Part shown: one piece after another, positions 9,066 to 15,969 of the stretch
Position numbering within the stretch: the first letter of the stretch is position 1
How the letters are laid out: the number at the start of each line of letters is the position of its first letter
Source: Methanobacteriaceae archaeon
GTDB taxonomy: Archaea; Methanobacteriota; Methanobacteria; Methanobacteriales; Methanobacteriaceae
Assembly (NCBI GenBank): GCA_027318585.1
Contig: DAHVOW010000001.1
Span: forward strand, 1-40,000
DNA: 40,000 nt
Direction of reading: 5' to 3'
Translations under genes and position numbers: made by a program
Notes under the pieces: generated by a model
The model's database searches: none
Told to the model about the DNA's origin: nothing
What the model saw: only the letters and a program-made list of their open reading frames with translations

Positions 9066-9332
9066 CTAATTACCTCTTTTTTTGAATATTACAGCAACAT
9101 TACCTCTAAAATCAACCAGTTTAGCATTTGATTTTTCGATGATCTGAGTAATATAGTTTTGTTTCTCAGGAGATATACCTTTCGAAAAGCGAAGCTTAAC
9201 TACCTCTCGTTCCTTCAGGTGTCTCTTGATCTCATCCAGCACCCCCGGGTTGACTCCGGATTTGCCGATGTTGATGGTAATGGTTGAAAGTGATCTATTC
9301 ATTAATTCCTTCTTGGAAGGTGCGGGATTCAA
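9066..9332 (-). CDS. YhbY/CRM-domain RNA-binding protein
   Basis: This 88-aa protein consists mainly of one CRM (YhbY) domain: ITINIGKSGVNPGVLDEIKRHL, an EVVKLRFSKG segment and a C-terminal GNVAVIFKKRG, where CRM proteins carry a GxxG-type RNA loop and a basic end. Bacterial YhbY binds pre-50S particles. The start could be the ATG at 9332, overlapping the RNase P gene by 38 bases, or the ATG at 9302; the second would give a more family-like N-terminus. Confidence 0.85.
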   Translation of the reverse strand: MNPAPSKKELMNRSLSTITINIGKSGVNPGVLDEIKRHLKEREVVKLRFSKGISPEKQNYITQIIEKSNAKLVDFRGNVAVIFKKRGN

Positions 9333-9666
9333 TTTTTTTCCTCCTCTTGGACTTCTGCTCCGTTATATAGGGCATGATACTGACTTCTCCACATTCCAGG
9401 CACTCCATGGTCACCGCCCCATGGTTCAACCGGACTTTTGAGTTTAGTCCAGGCTTTAAAAACCTTTTACAGGCCTTACAATACCTTCCTCTCCAGTAAG
9501 AAGGCATCTTCAAGTTATACTTCTGGGCGATGTTCCGGGCCATCTCCACGTAGCGGTGGGACCGTTGAGGGTGGAGGGAAAATTCATCTTCCGCCATTTT
9601 GAAGAGGATTTCTAGCCTTTCATTGGCTATTTTTATCATCCACTTCGGTCTTCTTCCCCTTCGCAA
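9295..9666 (-). CDS. rnp4: Ribonuclease P protein component 4
   Basis: This is the archaeal Rpr2/Rpp21 homologue (123 aa), which binds RNase P RNA with Rpp29 and helps process tRNA 5' ends. It has the conserved basic start RRGRRPKWMIKIA, a helical N-terminal half, and a zinc ribbon CKAC (near the middle) plus CLEC. Translation probably begins at TTG 9666, because the next ATG (9639) would delete the conserved RRGRRPKW. It is the first gene of the eleven-gene operon that runs to ftsY. Confidence 0.9.
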   Translation of the reverse strand: MRRGRRPKWMIKIANERLEILFKMAEDEFSLHPQRSHRYVEMARNIAQKYNLKMPSYWRGRYCKACKRFLKPGLNSKVRLNHGAVTMECLECGEVSIMPYITEQKSKRRKKIESRTFQEGINE

Positions 9667-9847
9667 ATTTTAACCTCTCAAGAAACATTGAAGATTCTAG
9701 AATACGGAGATCCTAAGTTTCTCAAAAGACAGAGATGTGTAGGTAACTATTCTGAAGCCTGAGAATGTACTTAAGAATAATGAACTAGTTTATTTACATC
9801 TCCCCTTAAAAAGCTTTTCCCATTTGGATCTAACCCATGCACCAACT

Positions 9848-9857
9848 AAAAAAAAAA
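9848..9857 (-). terminator. Poly-T terminator after the DRG-thi4-kinase operon
   Basis: Ten consecutive T on the minus strand lie 27 bases beyond the stop of the kinase gene at 9884. Archaeal RNA polymerase terminates at such runs without needing a stem-loop. The tract also separates this operon from the ribosomal operon promoter region (9667-9847). Confidence 0.6.
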
Positions 9858-9883
9858 GTGGTGACCCCATCCAAATAGGGACT

Positions 9884-10426
9884 TTATAATTCCATCTGGT
9901 CCAGGAAGTTAACCCCACCCACCGGAGATGTTTTTTCACCCCTGATGATCTCTAAAATGGAGTTAACCACCTTCTGGGGCGTTTTGTGAGTGGTGTCTAT
10001 TTCTTGAGCCTTGATCCCATGCATATCTACGGCCTCCCAGGCACAGATATCCAGGGCCTCTGCTTCCAGGTTTTCTCTCACCTTTTCTGGTCTCCATTTC
10101 CTTTTTTGTAATCGTTGCTGCAGTATCCTAGGACTGGCCCGTAAAACCACTACCAGATCCGCCTCAGGGTAATAATGGGAGAGATGTCCCTCAAATATCA
10201 GCCAATCCGTATTATCCCGGTAATGCTCTGAAATATCATCCATCTCGTCTAAGAGAGCCGGAATATCCACTATTTTATAATGTTTCTCTGGTTCCAGACC
10301 AGTGTAAAGGTGCTTTTGCTCCACCAAGTGGTTCACAGCCACTAGCCGGGCTTCCAGTTTATCGGCCAGTGCACTGGAGATTGTGGTTTTACCGGTGCCA
10401 GGGGTGCCGGTTAGAAGCAGGATCAT
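9884..10426 (-). CDS. AK6/Fap7-like putative adenylate kinase
   Basis: This 180-aa P-loop kinase starts MILLLTGTPGTGKTTIS with Walker A at residues 7-15. It has VNHLVEQKHLYTG, DWLIFEGHLSHYYPEADLVVVLRA and LQKRKWRPEKVRENLEAEALDIC, the archaeal counterpart of eukaryotic AK6/Fap7. That protein binds uS11 and acts in the last step of small-subunit maturation while keeping adenylate kinase-like activity. Which activity matters here cannot be read from sequence. It is the last gene of an operon, 20 bases after thi4. Confidence 0.88.
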   Translation of the reverse strand: MILLLTGTPGTGKTTISSALADKLEARLVAVNHLVEQKHLYTGLEPEKHYKIVDIPALLDEMDDISEHYRDNTDWLIFEGHLSHYYPEADLVVVLRASPRILQQRLQKRKWRPEKVRENLEAEALDICAWEAVDMHGIKAQEIDTTHKTPQKVVNSILEIIRGEKTSPVGGVNFLDQMEL

Positions 10427-10446
10427 GATTTTAAACTCTTAAATAA

Positions 10447-11223
10447 TTATTTCAGCTTTTCGATGAGTATCTGGGCTACTCTTTCTCCGGAAAGAAGCAT
10501 GCCCCCAAATACAGGACCCATCCGTGGAGAACCGTGCACCGCATTGGCAGCCATGCCTGTGACGTATAAGCCAGGGAAAACTTCTTTCACATTATCCAGG
10601 ATAACGCTTTCAGCTCTATCAGCCCACATGGACTTTTCCCCCATGATACGACCAGTTTTAGTGCTTAGTTGCGGCCCGGTCTTGTTTTCCACCACTTTAA
10701 CTACTTCGCAGGGGTGTCCGGTGGCATCGATCACGGCCTTGCTTCTAAGGGTTATGGGATCCACGTGCAGACCAGCCATACCCACACTACTCCAGTTAAT
10801 AACCAGTCCTTCCACTCCCTGCTCTTTGATCATTACATCCTCAATTTCGATAAGGTTAAAAACCTTCAGCCCGGCCTGGGTGGCCTTGGAGAGCAGTGTG
10901 GAGACGGTTTCAATGGAGTCTGCCACGTGGTATCCGGGCTGGTATTCCTGGGAATTGATGTCCATCTCCTCCAGGATCCGTTTACCTTCCTCTTGGACCA
11001 CGATCTTGTTTAACATCATCCCCCCACCCCACATTCCGCCACCTATGGTGAGTTTCTTTTCGAATAATGCTACCTTCAGTCCGGCTTTGGCTAGATAGTA
11101 CCCGGCGGTGATCCCGGCTGGGCCTCCACCCCCTATGGCCACGTCCATCTCCATGTAGTCCAGCAGATCTTTCATGTATCCTTCCACGATAGCCTTTGAA
11201 ACGATTATATCATCTAACTCCAT
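10447..11223 (-). CDS. thi4: Sulfide-dependent ADP-thiazole synthase (Thi4 family)
   Basis: Thi4 makes the thiazole half of thiamine from NAD and glycine. The protein has an FAD/NAD-type GGGGPAGITAG loop near residues 31-41, IGGGMWGGGMM and GMAANAVHGSPRMGPVFGGML. At the position of the sulfur-donating Cys of yeast Thi4 (CMDPN) it has His (GLHVDP, His153 counting from the chosen start). In methanogen enzymes this marks the catalytic type that uses free sulfide. I prefer the ATG at 11223 (AGGGGTG upstream, 258 aa) to the in-frame GTG at 11229. Confidence 0.93.
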   Translation of the reverse strand: MELDDIIVSKAIVEGYMKDLLDYMEMDVAIGGGGPAGITAGYYLAKAGLKVALFEKKLTIGGGMWGGGMMLNKIVVQEEGKRILEEMDINSQEYQPGYHVADSIETVSTLLSKATQAGLKVFNLIEIEDVMIKEQGVEGLVINWSSVGMAGLHVDPITLRSKAVIDATGHPCEVVKVVENKTGPQLSTKTGRIMGEKSMWADRAESVILDNVKEVFPGLYVTGMAANAVHGSPRMGPVFGGMLLSGERVAQILIEKLK

Positions 11224-11243
11224 GTTCACACCCCTTTTTATGC

Positions 11244-12338
11244 TTATTTTTTTACTATAATCCTTAAGATGTCTTTATCTTCCAGAACGTGTTCTAAACC
11301 TATTTTCTGACCTGGGAACTTAACCGAATCTCCCCATACATTGGCATGGCGGAAGTTCCTTACGAAGTCGCGGTGGAGCCTCCGGGCCACGTTTTCCACG
11401 GTAGACCCTTTCCTGACGATGAGTGGCTCCTCCAGGTCTGCCTTTTGACCCTGGGGTTTTAAGTATATTCTTATCAGTTCCAGTTGCTGGAAGATCTCCT
11501 CTTTCAGTTCATCAATATTTAACTGCTTATCTGCGGCGATGTATAAAGCATGGGGAAGTTTCCTTTTAACTTTCTCCAGGAAAAGAGCATCTACCAAGTC
11601 GATCTTGTTAACCACTATCAGGAGTGGGATGTAAACAATGCTGGAATCCAGGGAATCAATGAATCTATCCATGGTCACATCTTCCCGGATCAGTACATCG
11701 GCACTGTGCACCCCGTACTCATTTAGAATGGATCGAATACTCTTTTCATCCATATGGGAAAGGGGCACTGTGGAGGCCAGTTTTACTCCACCAATTTTTC
11801 TTCGTTTGACCCTTACATCTGGCGGTGACTGATTAGGCCGGATACCGATGTTGTTAAGCTCTTCCAGTATCAGTTCTTGGTGTTGAGGTTGGAAAACATC
11901 CAGGACCATGACGATCAGGTCGGAGTTCCTAGCCACCGATAAAATTTCCCTCCCCCTTCCCCGGCCATGGGCGGCGCCACTGATGATGCCGGGAATGTCG
12001 AATATTTGAATCTGAGCTCCCCGGTACTCCATAACGCCGGGGATGACCTCCAGGGTGGTGAATTCATAGGCTCCAATTTTAGACTCGGCATTGGTTATCT
12101 GGTTAAGAATGGTGGACTTGCCCACGGAGGGGAATCCTACCAGGGCCACTGTGGAATCTCCACTCTTTTTTAGATGGAATCCTTTACCCTTAGTACCTGC
12201 GGAGGCCCTTTTAAATGATTCCTCCCGGAGCTGGGATAATTTAGCCTTCAATTTCCCTATATGGTGGGAAGTGGCCTTGTTGTAGGGAGTTTTCTTGATC
12301 TCCTCTTCGATGCTGTGGATTCTATCTTCTAAAGTCAA
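11244..12338 (-). CDS. DRG-family (OBG/HflX-like) GTP-binding protein with TGS domain
   Basis: This 364-aa archaeal homologue of eukaryotic DRG1/DRG2 starts with a coiled N-terminal helix (1-45). The G domain follows: GFPSVGKST (68-76), DIPGIISGAAHGRGRGRE (G3 and the DRG signature) and NKID. A C-terminal TGS domain ends IGLEHVLEDKDILRIIVKK. DRG proteins associate with translating ribosomes. The start is TTG at 12338 behind GAGTGAT. It heads the operon with thi4 and the AK6-like kinase. Confidence 0.92.
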   Translation of the reverse strand: MTLEDRIHSIEEEIKKTPYNKATSHHIGKLKAKLSQLREESFKRASAGTKGKGFHLKKSGDSTVALVGFPSVGKSTILNQITNAESKIGAYEFTTLEVIPGVMEYRGAQIQIFDIPGIISGAAHGRGRGREILSVARNSDLIVMVLDVFQPQHQELILEELNNIGIRPNQSPPDVRVKRRKIGGVKLASTVPLSHMDEKSIRSILNEYGVHSADVLIREDVTMDRFIDSLDSSIVYIPLLIVVNKIDLVDALFLEKVKRKLPHALYIAADKQLNIDELKEEIFQQLELIRIYLKPQGQKADLEEPLIVRKGSTVENVARRLHRDFVRNFRHANVWGDSVKFPGQKIGLEHVLEDKDILRIIVKK

Positions 12339-12444
12339 TTTAAATCACTCAAAAATAGATTATAACTATTCAAAGTTGGTGTAAATTTAAAGTAAAGGTG
12401 CTAAATTATACTTGCCTTTTTTTACTTAAAAAGATTTTTTAAAT

Positions 12445-12450
12445 AAAAAA
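12445..12450 (-). terminator. Poly-T terminator after aglB
   Basis: A T6 run on the minus strand, in an AT-rich context with further T runs behind it, starts 16 bases past the aglB stop. It is a typical archaeal termination site; the exact end is a guess. Confidence 0.45.
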
Positions 12451-12465
12451 GTGGAGTAACGTGAC

Positions 12466-14844
12466 TTACACTGTCACGTTCCAGACAATTACTCCAGGTT
12501 GTGCGTAGATCGGGGTGAAACGGGTTAAACCTGCCCCCTGAAGGAAGAACATACGGGTGAACATGGAATCCCCCAATTCCTTGTTCATGGCCATGGTATA
12601 ATAGGAATCACCCTCTTTGATGATCATGACCGAGAACATGCTCTGGTTGGACACCAACTGGTCATATGCGGTGGTTCCATTGGCCACCACTATCACCCGG
12701 TGGGCCAGGGCCAATGTATTGTTACTGGTGGCTATTCCCGCGGTGATGTTGGTGCTGGTTATCTGGGCCACCACACCATTCTCGCCCTGCAAGACTACGG
12801 TATTATTCTGATTGGTGACGTTGGCCTGGGCCAGGGAGTACACCAGATTCTGACCGGAAGAATTCTGGAAGTTCCAGCCCCCAAAGTAGGACCACCAGCC
12901 AGCCTTTCCAATCATGTCCGAGCTGGTGATGAATACCACCGGAACCGGATCATCGGGATGAGTGAATTGCAGCACGTTTTGAGCCTGTTCAGTAGTTAGT
13001 CCATACTGACTGGTCATGATGGTCTGGGCAGATGCTTTGTCAACACCCAGGGTTTTTTCCAAAATCTCCACGCTTTTACTAGTGTTCTGGGTGTAATTTT
13101 CCAGTGTGTAGTATCCTTCATCTCCGCTGGAGGATAACATCCGCATTATACCTGCAGATAGGCTTTCATTATTGGTTAAAAGTGCCTTTCCAACCCAGTA
13201 AGCACGGGGTGTGTTCTGGGATCCTCCGTCAAAGGTTACCGCCCGATCAGCCGCTGCAGCGAACAGGTGCCCGTAATCCCACCAGGAGATGATAACGGTG
13301 TTGTTGGCGGTGTTGGCATTGATCCAGGCCAGAGAACTGACCATGGAGTCATCAGTACCGGGAACCACTGAACTGGAAGCAGCGTAGTCATTGGTTAGGG
13401 GTACGAACACCACCATGGCCACCAGGAGGGCCATCACTATCACCCGGTAACTCGGGGTTTCTATTTGTCCTTCCAGGTACTCCCGTACCAGGCCCACAGT
13501 TATACCCGCACCTATTGCGATGGGGATGGAGAAGGCTTCAATAAACCTGACTCCCTTGGTCATGGCATAGGCAGTGGTGAGGAGCCATACTGACAGCAGG
13601 ACCACCATGAAAAGATAGGTTCTTGGTCGGTGCGGAACACTGGGAGGAAGAACCTTTTCCTCATTTTCCACGACCTTTTCTGCTTCTCTTCTTCGTTTTT
13701 TACCTTTTCTTTTCCGGGGTTTCTTTTTGATATTCTGTTTATCCTCAGGATTAGGTGCCTTAATTTTCCTGTAGAGCCAGAAAACACTTATTACACCAAA
13801 TGCAAAGGCCAGTATCCCACCCACACCATCTAGAACATCAGAAATAGATGGTATTTGGAGTTCTGCTACGGAGACATACACGTTGGGGTAGGATGTCACC
13901 CGGGTGGATTCCTGTAGTTGGGTGAAGCCCACTGGCTGCAATAGTGCATTGACAAAGTCCAGGGCCCCCATGGATATCATCATGAGAACTGAACCTAAAA
14001 TGGCAAATATAGCAAGGGGTAGGAGTACTGGCTGGTTTAATAACCATTCTTTCCGGCTGGAGAACTCGTTTCGTGGTTTCCGATCCTTTTTTAGGAAATA
14101 ACGGGAAACCAAGAGATAGATCAGACTGGCCAGCACCACGATGTAGAATATGTACCACCATCCTTCCCAGGCGGTGGAGAATATTAACATGAAAATTGCA
14201 GATAAAGCAGCGAATATGGATTTATTTCTCAAGTCATCGGCCCTTATGCTTTCTACGAACATCCACACCACTAAAAGTGGCAGGAGTATGTTGAACATGT
14301 CGGTGTCGAAGAAACCAGCGAAAGTGTGGTTGAAGTAGGCCGGGGCCAGGGCAACCAGTAGTCCGGCGGTTATACCTCCATAATCATTGGTCAGTCTTCT
14401 TACCATGAGGTAGGCCGGTATTACACATAAGGATGCGATGAATGCCGGTATCCAGAAGCTGACTGCGGTTAAGGGGACTGTGGTCACCACGTTTACCAGG
14501 ATATATGTCCAGGCTGTGACGTAGATGATTAGGGGAGGATACTCTGCCGATCTTCCAGGAGGATAATTGGAGTGCAGGTCCCAGTTGGTTCCGTTTATTT
14601 TAGTATCCCCAGGATAGCCGTGATCCAGGTAATCCGCAGTTAAACGGTAGTTATAATAGGAGTCCATCTCACTGAAGTAAGGAAGACCAGTATCATCCTG
14701 ATAAAAGGCTTTTACATCACCAGATAACGATGAAAGGTCCGCTGCCTCTGCTCTGATGAAAAATACAATGGAAAAAAGTAAGATAACAATAATCAATGGC
14801 TTAAATTTGTTAAAAATTTCCTTGGCATCCATAAATATCCCCAT
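12466..14844 (-). CDS. aglB: Oligosaccharyltransferase AglB (STT3 family)
   Basis: AglB transfers a lipid-linked glycan to Asn in N-X-S/T sequons of exported proteins. The protein (792 aa from the first ATG) has a single N-terminal TM (about 15-33), an external loop with EMDSYYNYR where D61 would be the metal-binding, catalytic Asp, roughly a dozen TM segments, and the WWDYGH motif at 521-526 that reads the +2 Ser/Thr. A soluble C-terminal domain rich in Asn-Thr follows. Odd: a very basic stretch (KKKPRKRKGKKRRR, near residue 380) between two TM segments, predicted cytoplasmic. ATG 14844 or 14832 could start it. It is monocistronic. Confidence 0.95.
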   Translation of the reverse strand: MGIFMDAKEIFNKFKPLIIVILLFSIVFFIRAEAADLSSLSGDVKAFYQDDTGLPYFSEMDSYYNYRLTADYLDHGYPGDTKINGTNWDLHSNYPPGRSAEYPPLIIYVTAWTYILVNVVTTVPLTAVSFWIPAFIASLCVIPAYLMVRRLTNDYGGITAGLLVALAPAYFNHTFAGFFDTDMFNILLPLLVVWMFVESIRADDLRNKSIFAALSAIFMLIFSTAWEGWWYIFYIVVLASLIYLLVSRYFLKKDRKPRNEFSSRKEWLLNQPVLLPLAIFAILGSVLMMISMGALDFVNALLQPVGFTQLQESTRVTSYPNVYVSVAELQIPSISDVLDGVGGILAFAFGVISVFWLYRKIKAPNPEDKQNIKKKPRKRKGKKRRREAEKVVENEEKVLPPSVPHRPRTYLFMVVLLSVWLLTTAYAMTKGVRFIEAFSIPIAIGAGITVGLVREYLEGQIETPSYRVIVMALLVAMVVFVPLTNDYAASSSVVPGTDDSMVSSLAWINANTANNTVIISWWDYGHLFAAAADRAVTFDGGSQNTPRAYWVGKALLTNNESLSAGIMRMLSSSGDEGYYTLENYTQNTSKSVEILEKTLGVDKASAQTIMTSQYGLTTEQAQNVLQFTHPDDPVPVVFITSSDMIGKAGWWSYFGGWNFQNSSGQNLVYSLAQANVTNQNNTVVLQGENGVVAQITSTNITAGIATSNNTLALAHRVIVVANGTTAYDQLVSNQSMFSVMIIKEGDSYYTMAMNKELGDSMFTRMFFLQGAGLTRFTPIYAQPGVIVWNVTV

Positions 14845-14848
14845 TAAG

Positions 14849-14878
14849 AATGTGACGAAGTTTAACTACCATCACATT
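14849..14878. promoter_or_regulatory. Inverted repeat in the aglB leader
   Basis: Perfect 7-bp arms, AATGTGA (14849-14855) and TCACATT (14872-14878), flank a 16-base spacer immediately upstream of the aglB start. It could be an operator or a leader hairpin; no function can be assigned. The rest of the 14879-15030 spacer is AT-rich and holds the aglB TATA-like TTTTAAATAG on the minus strand. Confidence 0.35.
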
Positions 14879-15034
14879 TTGAATATGATAAGCCCCTTTA
14901 ACTATTTAAAATTTTATCCACGTATTAGGGAGGCGCCATTTTCTTGATTTTTAGTTCTTAAGTTAAAATCTGGTGGTTGAATGCTGCTTTGAAATTTTAA
15001 CTCCTCTAATCGTAACCCTTAAATACCCCTAATG

Positions 15035-15043
15035 TTATATTTA
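15035..15043 (+). promoter_or_regulatory. TATA box of the membrane-protein/XRE operon
   Basis: TTATATTTA lies about 70 bases before the ATG at 15113 and directly before the first palindromic operator. It would set transcription start near 15066, between or within the twin operators. Assigned by eye from spacing and composition. Confidence 0.45.
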
Positions 15044-15046
15044 TCT

Positions 15047-15078
15047 AACATAATGTTAAGTTAAAACAACATTATGTT
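15047..15078. promoter_or_regulatory. Twin palindromic operators
   Basis: AACATAATGTT (15047-15057) and AACATTATGTT (15068-15078) are reverse complements of each other and each is a palindrome around one central base. Their centres are 21 bp apart, two turns of B-DNA, so two repressor dimers would sit on the same face. A further half-site AATGTTA is at 15031-15037. They cover the region just after the TATA box, suggesting repression, most simply by the XRE protein encoded downstream. Confidence 0.6.
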
Positions 15079-15112
15079 TGAAATAAACAACACAATAGAT
15101 GAGGTGATATTT

Positions 15113-15679
15113 ATGGAGGTAAAATTCAACGCATTCTGGGGTTTACTCGGTTTTTTGGGAGTGCTAGGCTACCTTTTAGGAGATCCGGTATATTATGCAT
15201 TTTTCGCATTTTTCCTGTTCTTCTTATCCCCAGTGTACAATAAAACCACCAAAAATGGAGATGAAAAGGTGGGAAAGAAATCCAACATCGAAAGAGATTA
15301 TAAAATGTACAAAATAAGTATCTGGGTAGGATCAGCCATACTGATGGTCACTTCACTGTATTTAATGGCCACCAAGACCATGAATGATTATACCGCCCTA
15401 GGATTGTTAATAGGAATGACCATTTACATAGTGAGCTTCTTTGCCTATATCGGAATGGAAAAAACAGCCCGAGATGAACGTTTAAAGAAAATTGGAACCT
15501 TGGCTGCAACCTGGTCCTGGTATATAACCCTGATATTTGTGGGTTTCCTGTTGGTAAATATGTTCTGGGCCCAGAGATTCCATGATCCGGTTGAACTCAT
15601 GGGATTGGTAATCTTTGTCCTGGTAACCACCATGCTGGTGGCTAACACGATTTTAAGCCGTATTGGAGATGTGGACTGA
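15113..15679 (+). CDS. Membrane protein resembling DUF3796/DUF2178 families
   Basis: This 188-aa protein has about six hydrophobic segments. The N-terminus (FWGLLGFLGVLGYLLGD, then an aromatic-rich segment) resembles DUF3796. The later ARDERLKKIGTLAATWSW resembles the DER-containing signature of DUF2178. Both families are small membrane proteins commonly encoded beside an XRE regulator, as here. Start chosen at ATG 15113 because GAGGTGA lies just upstream; an in-frame ATG at 15074 falls inside the second operator. Function unknown. Confidence 0.65.
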   Translation: MEVKFNAFWGLLGFLGVLGYLLGDPVYYAFFAFFLFFLSPVYNKTTKNGDEKVGKKSNIERDYKMYKISIWVGSAILMVTSLYLMATKTMNDYTALGLLIGMTIYIVSFFAYIGMEKTARDERLKKIGTLAATWSWYITLIFVGFLLVNMFWAQRFHDPVELMGLVIFVLVTTMLVANTILSRIGDVD

Positions 15680-15735
15680 TTAAATTAACATCTAAAATCA
15701 GGCCCAGCATAAATAAAAATTGAAGGCGACCTCAA

Positions 15736-15951
15736 ATGAAAACTCGAATCAAAGAACTCCGTGCCCGGAAGGACCTCACCCAGGCCCAGCTGGCAGAGCA
15801 GGTGGGAGTGAGAAGAGAAACCATAGTCTTTCTGGAGAAGGGAAAATATAACCCCTCCTTGAAGCTGGCCTATCTAATATCCCTGGTGCTGGATGAAAAA
15901 ATTGAGGAAATATTCCTATTTGGTGAGGAAGACCTCAGATTAGAAAATTAA
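15736..15951 (+). CDS. XRE-family HTH transcriptional regulator (YgzD-like)
   Basis: This 71-aa single-domain Cro/CI-type protein starts MKTRIKELRARKDLTQAQLA and continues with VGVRRETIVFLEKGKYNPSLKLAYLIS, a complete five-helix HTH_3 domain with the recognition helix around RRETIVFLE. The short C-terminal tail (IEEIFLFGEED) is typical of the YgzD-like group. It follows the membrane-protein gene by 56 bases in the same direction, and the pair is preceded by twin palindromes. Autoregulation is the natural inference. Confidence 0.9.
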   Translation: MKTRIKELRARKDLTQAQLAEQVGVRRETIVFLEKGKYNPSLKLAYLISLVLDEKIEEIFLFGEEDLRLEN

Positions 15952-15969
15952 TAAAAATAGAAAGTTTAT

